Notes: a model not told the origin generated them from the letters alone. Positions 26,557 through 36,110 are shown, counted from the stretch's first letter. The stretch: 51,255 nt of DNA from Bacillus subtilis subsp. subtilis (GCA_021733645.1 JAHREJ010000032.1:1-51255), one strand, 5' to 3'. Program-made: numbers and translations.

Positions 26557-27570
26557 TCAGGGATGCGGCCGGACCATGCCGGCCACGCCGACCTTGGACG
26601 CTACCTGCGCTTTGAGGTTTTCCGCCTCGGCGCGGTCGGCTACCGGCCCGACACGCACGCGGTTGAGCGTGCCCTTGTCGGTGCGTACCTGTTCCACGAA
26701 GGCGCTGAAGCCGGCGGCGCGGACCTTGTCGCGCAGCGCGTTGGCCTCGGCGGGCTGGCCGAAGGCGCCCAACTGGACGGCAAACCCGACGCTGCTGGCG
26801 GCCGGTGCCGCCGGCGTTGCCACCGGCTTGGCGGCGACAGTGGTGGCCGGTTCGGGCTTGGGCGCGGCCGGCTTGGGCTCAGGTTTGGGCGGTGCCGGCC
26901 GGGTGGCCGCCACCGGTTCGGGCGGCAACGATTCGGTTCGCACCGCGCTGGTCGACGGCGCGGCCGCCGCGCTGGATGCACTGGATGCGCTTGCTGCAGC
27001 CGGTGCCGCGGTCGGCGCCGACGCAACGGCCGTGTCGGCGCGCGCGTCCAGGGTCACTACTTCGGCCTTGACGTCGTTGCGCACCTTGACCGCCTGCAGG
27101 CGGGCCGCTTCGGCCTGGGCGCGGTCGGCATAGGGGCCCACGCGCACCCGCCACGCCTGGCGACCGTTGATGGTGGCCGCTTCGCTGAAACCGGGCAGCT
27201 GGGATTTCTTCAGGTAGGCAATCACCGCATCGGCATCGGCCTGGCTGCCATAGGCACCGAAGCTGACGGCGAAGTTGCCGGCCGCCACGGCCGGCGAGGT
27301 GTCGGCGGCGGCAGCGGCAACCGTGGCCGCATCCTGCAAGGGCGCAGCGCCGGCAGCCCCCTGCAACCCGGTGGCCCCCCCGGTGGGGGTTACCAGCGGC
27401 AACTCGCGGGTTTCGAACTGGCCATCCGACGGCGCAGCCGGTGCACTGATCGGGACACTGGCCACGCCACTGTCAGGCGCAGGGCCTTTGACCAGCATGG
27501 GCAGGAAAATCACAGCCAAAGCCACCAGGACGATGGCACCAATCAGTCGCTGTTTCAGAGGAGTATCCAC
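26557..27570 (-). CDS. DedD-like cell-division protein with two SPOR domains
   Basis: A 337-residue single-pass protein. A short cytoplasmic N-terminus and one membrane helix (about 9-27, LIGAIVLVALAVIFLPMLV) match DedD. The first SPOR-like domain covers about 97-172 (FAVSFGAYGSQADADAVIAY, WRVRVGPYADRAQAEA) and the second about 260-335 (FAVQLGAFGQPAEANALRD, NRVRVGPVADRAEAE). An Ala/Pro/Lys-rich periplasmic linker of about 85 residues lies between. SPOR domains bind denuded glycan strands at the division septum. E. coli DedD has a single SPOR domain, so the duplication is notable. Position between folC and cvpA supports the DedD assignment. Confidence 0.9.
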   Translation of the reverse strand: MDTPLKQRLIGAIVLVALAVIFLPMLVKGPAPDSGVASVPISAPAAPSDGQFETRELPLVTPTGGATGLQGAAGAAPLQDAATVAAAAADTSPAVAAGNFAVSFGAYGSQADADAVIAYLKKSQLPGFSEAATINGRQAWRVRVGPYADRAQAEAARLQAVKVRNDVKAEVVTLDARADTAVASAPTAAPAAASASSASSAAAAPSTSAVRTESLPPEPVAATRPAPPKPEPKPAAPKPEPATTVAAKPVATPAAPAASSVGFAVQLGAFGQPAEANALRDKVRAAGFSAFVEQVRTDKGTLNRVRVGPVADRAEAENLKAQVASKVGVAGMVRPHP

Positions 27571-27677
27571 GGAAGTCAGGCAGGGCGGCGCGGCGGAATG
27601 CCACGGCGATTATACGGGTGTCGGCGTGAGCGGCGGCGGGTGCGGCTGAACGGCGCCAGCAGGACGCAAGGCCCTGC

Positions 27678-28952
27678 TCAATCGGCGGCATCCAACCACT
27701 GCAACGCCTGCGCAGCGGTATGGAACGAACCGAATACCAGCACGCGGTCACCCGCCGCGGCTGCGGCCACGGCGGCGTGCAGGGCCTGCGCAACGCTGGC
27801 ATGGCAGCGGGCAGTGGCGGCCACGGTGTGCTGCAGCCGCGCCTGCAAGGCATCGGCACTTTGCGCACGCGCGCCGTCCAGGCCGGCCAGGTGCCAGGCC
27901 TGGACCTGGTCGCCCAGTGCATCCACCACGCCGGCGGCGTCTTTGTCCTGCAGCGCGGCAAACACCGCCACGGTGCGCCCCGGCACCGGCGCGGCCTTCA
28001 GGGCGGCGGCCAGTTCGCGTGCGGCCTGCGGGTTGTGGCCCACATCCACCAACACCTCCACCCCCTCACGCACCACGCCCTGCAGGCGGCCGCGGATGCG
28101 CGCGTTGGCCACGCCGTCCACGATGGCGGCGCGCGGCAGCGGCTTGTCCAGGGTGCGCAGCGCGGCAATGGCCGAGGCGGCATTGCGCAACTGGATCGGC
28201 CCCCGCAGCAGCGGGGTCGGCAACTCGATGCTGAAGCCCACGTCGCGCCACTGCCAGTGCTGCGCATCGATCACGTCGGCGAAGAAATCGCTGCCGCCGC
28301 GGATGGCGTTGGCACCCAGCAGGTAGGCACGCGCCAGCACGCTGGACGGCGGGTCGGTTTCCCCCAGGATCACCGGCTTCCAACCGCGGATGATGCCGGC
28401 CTTCTCAACGCCGATCGCTTCGCGGTCTTCGCCCAACCACTCGCTGTGGTCGATGTCCACGGTGGTGATCACCGCCACGTCGGCGTCGACGATGTTGACC
28501 GCATCCAGCCGCCCGCCAAGTCCGACTTCAAGCACGGCCAGGTCCAATTCGGCCTGCCCGAACAGCAGCAGCGCCGCCAGCGTGCCGTATTCGAAGTAGG
28601 TCAGCGTGGTGCTGCCCCGTGCGTCTTCGATGGTGTTGAAGGCGGCCATCAGCGCATCGTCCTCAACGTCCTGCCCGTCGATCCGCACGCGCTCGTTGTA
28701 GCGCAGCAGATGCGGGGAGGTGTACGCCCCCACTTTCCAGCCGGCCGCGCGCGCGATGGCCTCGATGAAGGCCACCGTGGAGCCCTTGCCATTGGTGCCA
28801 CCGACCACGACGGTGTACTGGCCCGGCGGTTCCAGCCCCAGCGCCTGGGCGACGCTGCGCACGCGTTCCAGGCCCATGTCGATGGTGGCCGGATGCTGCT
28901 GCTCGATGTAGGCAAGCCAGGCGGAGAGGGTCTGCGGACGGGCGGTGGTCAT
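27678..28952 (-). CDS. folC: Dihydrofolate synthase/folylpolyglutamate synthase
   Basis: Bifunctional Mur-ligase-type enzyme that adds glutamate to dihydropteroate and to folates. The 424-residue protein has the ATP loop GTNGKGST (52-59), LAVLEVGLGGRLDAVN, ITTVDIDHSEWLG with the metal-binding His, EKAGIIR and the C-terminal VDVGHNPQAA. ATG 28952 gives the usual N-terminus MTTARPQ; an in-frame ATG two codons earlier (28958) is an alternative. The same frame stays open far upstream through the histidine phosphatase gene, but that is a shadow. It lies 47 bases after the phosphatase gene and 107 bases before the SPOR gene, all on the minus strand. Confidence 0.95.
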   Translation of the reverse strand: MTTARPQTLSAWLAYIEQQHPATIDMGLERVRSVAQALGLEPPGQYTVVVGGTNGKGSTVAFIEAIARAAGWKVGAYTSPHLLRYNERVRIDGQDVEDDALMAAFNTIEDARGSTTLTYFEYGTLAALLLFGQAELDLAVLEVGLGGRLDAVNIVDADVAVITTVDIDHSEWLGEDREAIGVEKAGIIRGWKPVILGETDPPSSVLARAYLLGANAIRGGSDFFADVIDAQHWQWRDVGFSIELPTPLLRGPIQLRNAASAIAALRTLDKPLPRAAIVDGVANARIRGRLQGVVREGVEVLVDVGHNPQAARELAAALKAAPVPGRTVAVFAALQDKDAAGVVDALGDQVQAWHLAGLDGARAQSADALQARLQHTVAATARCHASVAQALHAAVAAAAAGDRVLVFGSFHTAAQALQWLDAAD

Positions 28953-28999
28953 GGGCATTTGGATCAATGGGGCGGACGACGGAATGGAACGCGGGACGG

Positions 29000-29644
29000 T
29001 TACAGCGCGCGGTGCTTGGCTTCGCCGAAGAACGGGGTGTGGTGGGCGCAGTCGTTCAGGCGCACCACCTCGAGCTGGTCGATGTCCGAACCTTCCAGCA
29101 GGTTGAGCGTGGTGGGAGCCTGGCGGAAGGTCCACAGACGCGACAGCGGCAGGCCCAGGATGCGGCACAGGATCACCCGGTTGACCGCGTCGTGCGCAAC
29201 CACCAGCAGCGTGTCGTGCTCGCCCAGGCCTTCCGCCGCGCGCGCCAGGCCGCGCCAGCTGCGCTCCAGTACCAGCCGCAGCGATTCGCCGCCCGGCATC
29301 AGCACGGTATCGGGCTCGTCGCGCCAGGCTTGCAGGCGCGAAGGGTCCTTGTCGTTGATTTCGCTGGCCAACAGGCCTTCCCACTCGCCGTGGGCGATTT
29401 CCTGCAGGTCCGGTTCGGTCAGCAGCATCGACGCGCGTTCGGCGCCAAGCGCCAGTTGCGCGGTGCGCTGCGCACGCGACAGCGGCGAGGCCACCGCACG
29501 GGCGATATCCACCGATTTCAGGCGCTCCCCGAGGGCCTGTGCCTGGGCTTCGCCAATCGGCGACAACGGAATATCGATCTGGCCCTGGTAACGGCCTTCG
29601 GCATTCCACGGCGTTTCACCGTGGCGGGCAAGCAGGATGCGCAT
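29000..29644 (-). CDS. Histidine phosphatase family protein
   Basis: Phosphoglycerate-mutase-like phosphatase of 214 residues. The catalytic His is in LLARHGET (residues 5-12), the phosphate pocket has SPLSRAQRTAQ (about 54-64), the acid is Glu in HGEWEG (about 85-90), and the second His is in VVAHDAVNR (about 148-156). These features match the GpmB/CobC/phosphoserine phosphatase group. There are no cobalamin genes nearby, so alpha-ribazole phosphatase is not favoured. The substrate is unknown. It appears to be the first gene of the folC-dedD-cvpA-purF-DUF455 cluster. An AAGGA site lies 12 bases before ATG 29644, slightly far. Confidence 0.88.
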   Translation of the reverse strand: MRILLARHGETPWNAEGRYQGQIDIPLSPIGEAQAQALGERLKSVDIARAVASPLSRAQRTAQLALGAERASMLLTEPDLQEIAHGEWEGLLASEINDKDPSRLQAWRDEPDTVLMPGGESLRLVLERSWRGLARAAEGLGEHDTLLVVAHDAVNRVILCRILGLPLSRLWTFRQAPTTLNLLEGSDIDQLEVVRLNDCAHHTPFFGEAKHRAL

Positions 29645-29815
29645 GCGTACTGGGAGTCCTTGGGGGGAGGAATGCGGTCGCAATCTTTCACATGATGTGA
29701 ATGATCGGGAGGGACTCGCATGATACCCCGTGCCCTGCCCGGCTGCCGCCGTGGCGAACATCCGGTGGCCGGTGCTTGGCGTGGCGTGGCATCGCAGGCC
29801 ATTGCATCGCAGGGT

Positions 29816-29838
29816 GGCCGGCCAGCGGCCGGCACTGC
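29816..29838 (-). repeat. REP/SMAG-like palindrome, degenerate head
   Basis: The minus strand reads GCAGTGCCGGCC, then GCT, then GGCCGGC. The stem is intact but the GTAG head is changed to GCAG. It lies seven bases beyond the terminator of the S46 peptidase gene. Confidence 0.55.
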
Positions 29839-29844
29839 CCAACG

Positions 29845-29873
29845 AAAAACCCCGCGGCGTTGGCCGCGGGGTT
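29845..29873 (-). terminator. Rho-independent terminator of the S46 peptidase gene
   Basis: On the minus strand an 11-bp stem (AACCCCGCGGC with GCCGCGGGGTT) closes a CAAC loop and runs into five T residues, eight bases after the stop codon. Confidence 0.88.
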
Positions 29874-29880
29874 GCAAGGG

Positions 29881-32046
29881 TTACCTGGCCAGGTTCAGCT
29901 CTTTCAGCAGCTGCGGGGCCGGCGCCACTTCCTGCATGATCCACTGCATGTAGCGGCTGTCCACCGCGATCATGCGGGTCATCACCGGGTCGAACACCCA
30001 GTTGGAGCTGACCGACTCCCAGTTGCCGTCGAAGGCCAGGCCCACCAGCTTGCCGTGGGCGTCCAGCACCGGCGAACCGGAGTTGCCGCCGGTGATGTCC
30101 AGGTTGGACAGGAAGTTCACCGGCACCGAACCCACGCGCTTGTCTTCCAGCCCGCCATAGCGCTTGGCCTTGACCGCCTCGAGCAGCGCCTTGGGCGAGT
30201 CGAACGGATCAGCACCGGTTTCCTTGGCCACGATGCCTTCCAGCGTGGTGAACGGGGTGTAGGCCACGCCGTCCTTGGGCGCGTAGCCCATCACGTTGCC
30301 GAAGGTGATGCGCAGCGACAGGTTGGCGTCGGGATAGACGAACTCGCCCTTGCTCTTCTTGTAGTCGGCCAGGGCCTGCAGGTACAGCGGACGGGCCAGC
30401 AGCGACTCGCCTTCGCGGGTCTTCTTCTGCTCTTCCTGCTTGAGCAGCGCCGGCATCACCGCCACCGCGTACTGGATGGCCGGATCGGTGCTGGCTTCAA
30501 AAGCGGCGCGGTCGGCCTTGAACCACGTCAGGCGCGCATCCAGGCTGCCCAGCTGCGTGCCGGCCAGCTTGCCGACCAGGCCATCGACGGCGGCCTTGTC
30601 ACTGCCGGCCAGCCACTGGTTGAGCACCTCGTTGCTGCGCTGCGCGGCCGGCAGGGCCACGTATTGGTTCAACCAGTACTGCTGCAACTGCTGGTCCATC
30701 TTTGCCACGTAACGGCGGTCCATCTGGCGCAGGCTGCCTTCAATGGTCGGCAGGTCGCGGTCCTGGTAGCCAGCTTCGCGCGCGGCGTCGGCCTTGCTGC
30801 GCTCGATGGACAGGCGGTACAGCGTGATGGCCGCACTCACCGCCGAAGTGTTGTTGAACTGGCCCACGAACAGGTCGCGCTCGCGCGTGGCCTTGCTGGT
30901 GTCCAGGTGCTTGATCAGCTGCGCATGCGCGGCCAGCGCCGGCTTGCCGGCGGTGCCCTGCTGCTTCAGCCAGGCCAGCACGGCCGCTTCTTCAGCCTGC
31001 TTCTGGCCGGCCGCGTCAATGCGCTTGAAGCCCTCCAGCTGACCGGCGTAGTTCTTGGCCACGTTGTTCATGCTGGCGGCGGTAGCGGCGTACTTCACCT
31101 TGACGTCGGCGTCGGCCTTGCCGGCCTCGTCGATCATCTTCAGCACCGCGTTGTAGTGGCGGGCGATGGTCGGGTAGGTCCAGTCGGCGGTTTCGTTGAA
31201 CTCACCGGCCAGCGCGTAGCGGTTGGTGCGGCCCGGGTAACCGGCCACCATCACAAAGTCGTCAGCGCCCAGCGGCTGGTCGGCAAACTTCAGGAAGTGC
31301 TTGGGCTGGTAAGGCACGTTGTCGGCGGCGAAGGCGGCCGGCTTGCCGTCCTTGCCCACGTAGGCGCGGTAGAACGAGAAGTCACCGGTGTGGCGCGGCC
31401 ACATCCAGTTGTCGATGTCGCCACCGAACTTGCCCACGCTGCCCGGGGGCGCGTAGACCAGGCGCACGTCCTTGATTTCCATGTTGCGGAACAGGCGGTA
31501 GGTGTTGCCGCCGGAGAAGCTGAAGAGGCGGCAGCGGAAACCGGCATCGGCTTCGCAGGCGGCGGTCTGGGCCTTGTCGAAGGCTTCCAGCGCGCGGGTG
31601 CGAGCCAGCGGATCCTTGCCGGCCGCGGCGATCGCCGCCTTGGCCTGCCCGGTCACATCGGTGATCTGGTCAAGCACGTAAACGCGCGCATTCGGGCCGG
31701 CGCTCAGTTCGTCCTTCAAGGTGGGCGCGTTGAAGCCGTCCTTGATCAGGTTCTTCTCGGCAGTGGAGTTCAGCTGGATCGCACCGTAGGCACAGTGGTG
31801 GTTGGTGACCACCAGGCCCTGCGGGGAGACGAAGCTGGCCGTGCAGCCACCCAGCGCCACCACCGCGCCCATCGGGTCACCGGTGAGGTTGGAGATCTGC
31901 TCCGGGGACAGCTTCAGGCCCGCCTGCTTGAGCGGGCCGGCGATCTCCGGCAGCTGCTGCGGCACCCACATGCCTTCGGCGGCATGGGCGACCTGGACCA
32001 GCCCAAGGCTGGCAACGACGGAGAAAGCGAGCAGGTTCGAGCGCAT
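29881..32046 (-). CDS. S46-family dipeptidyl peptidase (DPP7-like)
   Basis: Periplasmic serine peptidase that removes dipeptides from the N-terminus of oligopeptides. The 721-residue protein has a signal peptide (cleavage after QVAHA). The chymotrypsin-like triad sits in TNHHC (81-85), [16 protein letters not shown] (Asp) and GGNSGSP (Ser656). In S46 enzymes the residue about 18 positions after the serine sets specificity: Arg gives acidic-preferring DPP11 and Gly gives DPP7 with a hydrophobic preference. Here it is Gly674 (LAFDGN), so DPP7-type is predicted. The start at ATG 32046 gives the signal peptide; the longer upstream frame does not. Monocistronic, with a clear terminator. Confidence 0.92.
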   Translation of the reverse strand: MRSNLLAFSVVASLGLVQVAHAAEGMWVPQQLPEIAGPLKQAGLKLSPEQISNLTGDPMGAVVALGGCTASFVSPQGLVVTNHHCAYGAIQLNSTAEKNLIKDGFNAPTLKDELSAGPNARVYVLDQITDVTGQAKAAIAAAGKDPLARTRALEAFDKAQTAACEADAGFRCRLFSFSGGNTYRLFRNMEIKDVRLVYAPPGSVGKFGGDIDNWMWPRHTGDFSFYRAYVGKDGKPAAFAADNVPYQPKHFLKFADQPLGADDFVMVAGYPGRTNRYALAGEFNETADWTYPTIARHYNAVLKMIDEAGKADADVKVKYAATAASMNNVAKNYAGQLEGFKRIDAAGQKQAEEAAVLAWLKQQGTAGKPALAAHAQLIKHLDTSKATRERDLFVGQFNNTSAVSAAITLYRLSIERSKADAAREAGYQDRDLPTIEGSLRQMDRRYVAKMDQQLQQYWLNQYVALPAAQRSNEVLNQWLAGSDKAAVDGLVGKLAGTQLGSLDARLTWFKADRAAFEASTDPAIQYAVAVMPALLKQEEQKKTREGESLLARPLYLQALADYKKSKGEFVYPDANLSLRITFGNVMGYAPKDGVAYTPFTTLEGIVAKETGADPFDSPKALLEAVKAKRYGGLEDKRVGSVPVNFLSNLDITGGNSGSPVLDAHGKLVGLAFDGNWESVSSNWVFDPVMTRMIAVDSRYMQWIMQEVAPAPQLLKELNLAR

Positions 32047-32280
32047 TGAGCAGCCCCTGGTTGAAGAACCCCCGAGTGTAGCCCGCGCCCGGCGCGGGGC
32101 CGATGCCCGGAAGTCATGGGCAGCCAGACAGCCACCGGGCGGCATCCCGGCAGGGCACAGCCCTGCGCTAGCCCTCTGCGCGCAAGGTCCGCCGGCTGGA
32201 GCTGCCGGGCGGGCCGGAGGAAGGCGCTGCCGTCGCCCCAAACCACCCGCAGCGCAACATGGGAAACCCGCCAGCGGCTC

Positions 32281-32286
32281 TATAAT
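32281..32286 (+). promoter_or_regulatory. Consensus -10 box before tdh
   Basis: A perfect TATAAT lies 31 bases upstream of the tdh ATG (32318). The matching -35 position (about 32258, CATGGG) is poor, so the promoter may depend on an activator. The region between this box and the divergent S46 gene holds nothing else I can name. Confidence 0.5.
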
Positions 32287-32317
32287 CCGCGTTTTCCCCC
32301 AGACGAGTTCCACCCCG

Positions 32318-33355
32318 ATGGCGCAGCAAACAATGAAGGCCCTGGTCAAGCGCGAAGCCGCCAAGGGTATCTGGCTGGAAGAGGTTCCGGTCCCCACCCC
32401 GGGCCCGAACGAGGTCCTGATCAAGCTCGAAAAGACCGCCATCTGCGGCACCGACCTGCACATCTACCTGTGGGACGAATGGAGCCAGCGCACCATCAAG
32501 CCCGGCCTCACCATCGGCCACGAGTTCGTTGGCCGCATCGCCGAGATCGGCCCCGGGGTGACCGGCTATGAACTCGGCCAGCGCGTCTCGGCCGAAGGCC
32601 ACATCGTCTGCGGCCATTGCCGCAACTGCCGTGGCGGCCGCCCGCACCTGTGCCCCAACACCGTGGGCATCGGCGTCAATGTCAACGGCGCCTTCGCCGA
32701 ATACATGGTGATGCCGGCCAGCAACCTGTGGCCCATCCCCGACCAGATCCCCTCCGAACTGGCCGCCTTCTTCGACCCCTACGGCAACGCCGCGCACTGC
32801 GCGCTGGAGTTCAACGTGATCGGCGAAGACGTGCTGATCACCGGCGCCGGTCCGATCGGGATCATCGCAGCCGGCATCTGCAAGCACATCGGTGCGCGCA
32901 ACGTGGTGGTCACCGACGTCAACGATTTCCGCCTGAAACTGGCCGCCGACATGGGCGCCACCCGCGTGGTCAACGTCTCCAATACCTCGCTCAAGGACGT
33001 CATGAAGGACCTGCACATGGAGGGCTTCGACGTGGGCCTGGAAATGAGCGGCAACCCGCGTGCGTTCAACGACATGCTCGACTGCATGTACCACGGCGGC
33101 AAGATCGCCATGCTTGGCATCATGCCCAGGGGCGCAGGCTGCGACTGGGACAAGATCATCTTCAAGGGTCTCACCGTGCAGGGCATCTACGGCCGCAAGA
33201 TGTATGAGACCTGGTACAAGATGACCCAGTTGGTGCTGTCCGGCTTCCCGCTTGGCAAGGTGCTCACCCACCAGCTGCCGATCGATGAATTCCAGAAGGG
33301 CTTCGACCTGATGGAACAGGGCAAGGCCGGCAAGGTGGTGTTGAGCTGGAATTGA
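32318..33355 (+). CDS. tdh: L-threonine 3-dehydrogenase
   Basis: Zinc- and NAD-dependent medium-chain dehydrogenase that oxidises threonine to 2-amino-3-ketobutyrate. The 345-residue protein has catalytic-zinc Cys43 (AICGTDLH), His/Glu in IGHEFVG, the structural-zinc cluster [15 protein letters not shown] and the Rossmann motif [11 protein letters not shown] (about 172-182). The threonine-dehydrogenase signature [13 protein letters not shown] follows the first cysteine. ATG 32318 is used here; an ATG five codons later (MKALVKREA) matches the E. coli N-terminus and is an alternative. Its partner kbl lies downstream, separated by an oppositely oriented porin gene. Confidence 0.96.
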   Translation: MAQQTMKALVKREAAKGIWLEEVPVPTPGPNEVLIKLEKTAICGTDLHIYLWDEWSQRTIKPGLTIGHEFVGRIAEIGPGVTGYELGQRVSAEGHIVCGHCRNCRGGRPHLCPNTVGIGVNVNGAFAEYMVMPASNLWPIPDQIPSELAAFFDPYGNAAHCALEFNVIGEDVLITGAGPIGIIAAGICKHIGARNVVVTDVNDFRLKLAADMGATRVVNVSNTSLKDVMKDLHMEGFDVGLEMSGNPRAFNDMLDCMYHGGKIAMLGIMPRGAGCDWDKIIFKGLTVQGIYGRKMYETWYKMTQLVLSGFPLGKVLTHQLPIDEFQKGFDLMEQGKAGKVVLSWN

Positions 33356-33431
33356 GCCAGCGCGCCAAGGCCGATGGCTGCGGCGCGGCGGCGGTGGATG
33401 CCCACCGTTGGTCGGCCCCTGACCGCAAACG

Positions 33432-33457
33432 AAAAAGGCGCCTTTCGGCGCCTTTTT
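33432..33457. terminator. Bidirectional terminator between tdh and torF
   Basis: AAAAAGGCGCC and GGCGCCTTTTT pair around a four-base loop, so both strands show a GC stem followed by five T residues. It serves tdh on the plus strand and the porin gene on the minus strand. Confidence 0.9.
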
Positions 33458-33478
33458 CATGCCCATCGCAGCATCAGG

Positions 33479-34180
33479 TCATTTGCCCACGGCCACGCTG
33501 AACACCACGCGGTTGTCGGCCAGCTTGCCCGAGTTGTCGCGACCGTTGCCGTCGGTGCCGTAATAGCCCAGGCCCAGCGTGACCATGCCGAAGCTGCGGT
33601 TCACCCCCACGTTCCAGTCGGTGTAATCCTTGGCAATGCCGTCTTCGAAGGTGCTGCGGCCCACGCTGGCGGTCAGGTTGAATTCCTGCGGCAGCGCCCA
33701 CTCACCGCCCACCGCGTAGTACCAGCCATCGGTGTCGGTGTTCCAGACATCGTTGCTGTAGGCCACGGTCAGGTTGTAATGCTTGGCGAAGGTGGTCTTG
33801 GTGATCAGCTCGGTGTAGGCCAGGTCGCTGGCACCGGGATAGCTGTAATGGTTGACCATCACATCGAAATTGACGTTCTCGCTGACATCCACGCCGTAGC
33901 CGACAAAGTAGTCGACTTCGACGTCCGGGCTGCCATCGCCGAAGTCCACGCCGGACCCCCATACGCCCGCATACAGGCCCACCGGCGAGGTGTAGGTAAA
34001 GCCGGCCTGGCCGGTGGGGTTCTCATCGGTCTGGGACACGCCACGGAAGACGTAATCGGACACGCCGGTGATGTTCCAGCTGAATGGAGAGTCGGCCTCG
34101 TCCTGGGCACTGGCGGCAAACGGGGCAAACAGGGCGGCGCAGAGCACAGCGGCGGTGGTACAGCGCGTGGCGTGGTTCAT
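33479..34180 (-). CDS. TorF-family putative outer-membrane porin
   Basis: A 233-residue predicted outer-membrane beta-barrel of the TorF/Gcw_chp family. The signal peptide is cleaved after FAASAQ. The mature protein starts with the family hallmark SWNITGVSDYVFRGVSQTDENP and continues with alternating aromatic strands (LYAGVWGSGVDFG, VDYFVGYGVDV, WYYAVGGEWALP), ending FSVAVGK. Family members are thought to be porins but substrates are mostly unproven. It lies on the minus strand between tdh and kbl, sharing a bidirectional terminator with tdh and an intergenic region (34181-34366) with kbl. It has no evident link to threonine catabolism. Confidence 0.87.
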   Translation of the reverse strand: MNHATRCTTAAVLCAALFAPFAASAQDEADSPFSWNITGVSDYVFRGVSQTDENPTGQAGFTYTSPVGLYAGVWGSGVDFGDGSPDVEVDYFVGYGVDVSENVNFDVMVNHYSYPGASDLAYTELITKTTFAKHYNLTVAYSNDVWNTDTDGWYYAVGGEWALPQEFNLTASVGRSTFEDGIAKDYTDWNVGVNRSFGMVTLGLGYYGTDGNGRDNSGKLADNRVVFSVAVGK

Positions 34181-34366
34181 GCGGGGTCTCTCCAGACGTG
34201 GGGGGTGCGGCGGGTTTACAGTTTTTTAACCTGATTGATATTGCGATGCAACAATCACGAGTGCAACTGTCGTGGCCCGGTGCCCCGCCCTGCCCCGTGG
34301 CCCGGCCCCCGCCAACCGGCGGTGACAGGTAAAATCCAGGGTTTCCCGTGCCGAAGACTGCCTGCC

Positions 34367-35578
34367 ATGAGCGCTGCCACCACCGCCCCGCTGACCCAGC
34401 ACTACGTTGAAGAACTGGAGGCGATCCGCGCCCAGGGCTTGTTCAAGTCCGAACGCATCATCACCAGCCCGCAGTCGGCCGAAATCACCCTGGACGACGG
34501 CCGCACGGTGCTGAACTTCTGCGCCAACAACTACCTGGGCCTGGCCGACCATCCCGACCTGATCCAGGCGGCCAAGGACGCGCTGGACAGCCACGGCTTC
34601 GGCATGGCCTCGGTGCGCTTCATCTGCGGCACCCAGGACCTGCACAAGCAGCTGGAAAAGCAGATCGCCACGTTCTTCGGCAAGCAGGACACCATTCTGT
34701 ACGCGGCCTGTTTCGACGCCAACGGCGGTCTGTTCGAGCCGCTGCTGGGCGAGCACGACGCGATCATTTCCGACGCACTCAACCATGCCTCCATCATCGA
34801 CGGCGTGCGCCTGTGCAAGGCCAAGCGCTTCCGCTACGCCAACTGCGACATGGCCGACCTGGAAGCCCAGTTGCAGGCCGCCGACGCCGCCGGCTGCAAG
34901 ACCAAGCTGATCACCACCGACGGCGTGTTCTCGATGGACGGCTTCATCGCCCCGCTGGATGAAATCACCGCGCTGGCCAGGAAGTACAACGCGCTGGTGC
35001 ACATCGACGAATGCCATGCCACCGGCTTCCTGGGCGCCACCGGCCGCGGGTCGGCCGAGGTGAAGGGCGTGCTGGACAAGATCGACATCATCACCGGCAC
35101 CCTGGGCAAGGCCTTGGGCGGTGCGCTGGGCGGTTTCACCTGCGCCAGCGCCGAAGTGGTCGAACTGCTGCGCCAGCGCTCGCGCCCCTACCTGTTCTCC
35201 AACTCGCTGCCGCCGCACGTAGTGGCGGCCGGCATCAAGGCCTTCGAAATGCTGGCCGCCGCCGACGACCTGCGCAGCACCCTGGCGCAGAACACCGCCT
35301 ATTTCCGCGAAAAGATGACCGCCGCCGGGTTCGACGTGAAGCCGGGCGTGCACCCGATCAGCCCGGTGATGCTGTACGACGCACCACTGGCACAGAAGTT
35401 CGCCGAGCGCCTGCTGGAAGAAGGCATCTACGCCATCGGCTTCTTCTTCCCGGTGGTGCCCAAGGGCCAGGCCCGTATCCGCACCCAGATCAGCGCTGCG
35501 CACACCCGCGCCCATCTGGACCGCGCGATCGACGCGTTCATCCGCATTGGTGTGGAACTGGGTGTGATCAAGGGCTGA
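34367..35578 (+). CDS. kbl: Glycine C-acetyltransferase (2-amino-3-ketobutyrate CoA ligase)
   Basis: PLP-dependent alpha-oxoamine synthase that cleaves 2-amino-3-ketobutyrate with CoA to glycine and acetyl-CoA, the second step of threonine degradation after Tdh. The 403-residue protein has PLP Lys248 ([11 protein letters not shown]), Asp-Glu-Cys-His in HIDECHATG (the stacking His region), [11 protein letters not shown] near residue 50 and SNSLPP. It starts at ATG 34367; the frame is open to 34235 but that part reads as non-coding. The usual tdh-kbl operon is broken here by the TorF gene, so each needs its own promoter. Confidence 0.96.
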   Translation: MSAATTAPLTQHYVEELEAIRAQGLFKSERIITSPQSAEITLDDGRTVLNFCANNYLGLADHPDLIQAAKDALDSHGFGMASVRFICGTQDLHKQLEKQIATFFGKQDTILYAACFDANGGLFEPLLGEHDAIISDALNHASIIDGVRLCKAKRFRYANCDMADLEAQLQAADAAGCKTKLITTDGVFSMDGFIAPLDEITALARKYNALVHIDECHATGFLGATGRGSAEVKGVLDKIDIITGTLGKALGGALGGFTCASAEVVELLRQRSRPYLFSNSLPPHVVAAGIKAFEMLAAADDLRSTLAQNTAYFREKMTAAGFDVKPGVHPISPVMLYDAPLAQKFAERLLEEGIYAIGFFFPVVPKGQARIRTQISAAHTRAHLDRAIDAFIRIGVELGVIKG

Positions 35579-35591
35579 GGCCCTTCCCCCG

Positions 35592-35614
35592 GTAGAGCCG
35601 ACCGTTGGTCGGCT
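35592..35614 (+). repeat. GTAG (SMAG-type) palindrome
   Basis: GTAGAGCCGACC, GTT and GGTCGGCT, 13 bases after the kbl stop. It forms an inverted pair with the copy at 35665-35686, with a GGGCACGC/GCGTGCCC hairpin between them. Confidence 0.85.
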
Positions 35615-35664
35615 GCTCCGGTGCAGGTCATGACCCTCTGAGACAGGGCACGCGTGCGTGCCCT

Positions 35665-35686
35665 GCCGACCAACGGTTGGCTCTAC
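35665..35686 (-). repeat. GTAG (SMAG-type) palindrome that supplies a stop codon
   Basis: On the minus strand GTAGAGCCAACC, GTT, GGTCGGC. Its GTAG head occupies 35683-35686, and the TAG at 35683-35685 is the stop codon of the small lipoprotein gene that reads into it. Confidence 0.85.
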
Positions 35687-36018
35687 TTCTTTTTCTTTTT
35701 GGCCTTTTCCTTGCTGGCCACCACCACCGGTGCGGCCACCGGGCGGTCCTGGCCATTGCCCTTGGCCACGCGGATGCCGTTGGCCTTCATCCAGGCATCG
35801 AACTCATCGGCGGACATCTTCTTGTCGCCGTTGCTCATCATGAAACGGTAGCTGCCGCGGCCATCCAGGTCAGGGGTCGTGACTTCCACCACCTTGTCCG
35901 TCACCGGCGCGTCGGCCTTGGCGGCGTGCTTGTGTCCGCCACAGGCGGTCAGCAGCGCGGCCGGCAACAGCAGGCAGGCGCCACGGAGCAAGGAGCGATT
36001 GAGAATTCTGGCGTGCAT
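35683..36018 (-). CDS. Small lipoprotein with EFDAWMK motif and lysine tail
   Basis: I do not recognise a named family. The 111-residue protein has a lipoprotein signal (lipobox LLTACGG, Cys at about residue 26), so it should be lipid-anchored in the envelope. The central motif RFMMSNGDKKMSADEFDAWM (about 58-77), followed by KANGIRV, recurs in the small secreted protein at 36964-37473, on the other side of the pseudouridine synthase gene, so the two are paralogues at least in this part. The C-terminus is a run of lysines (KEKAKKKKK), and the stop codon is provided by a GTAG repeat. The high positive charge might suit contact with anionic polymers; that is speculation. Confidence 0.7.
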   Translation of the reverse strand: MHARILNRSLLRGACLLLPAALLTACGGHKHAAKADAPVTDKVVEVTTPDLDGRGSYRFMMSNGDKKMSADEFDAWMKANGIRVAKGNGQDRPVAAPVVVASKEKAKKKKK

Positions 36019-36110
36019 GGGGGAATCTCCCGGGAGTGAATGGAACGTCGGGTACAAGGCCATCCATTGCCCGGTTCGGCTGGCCTGCCACGCACGGGCA
36101 GGCCGGGAAA

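Noticed and set aside
28959..29609. Very long folC open frame reaching back through the phosphatase gene
   Set aside because: The upstream part lacks homology and is the shadow of the histidine phosphatase gene, which has clear catalytic motifs in another frame.
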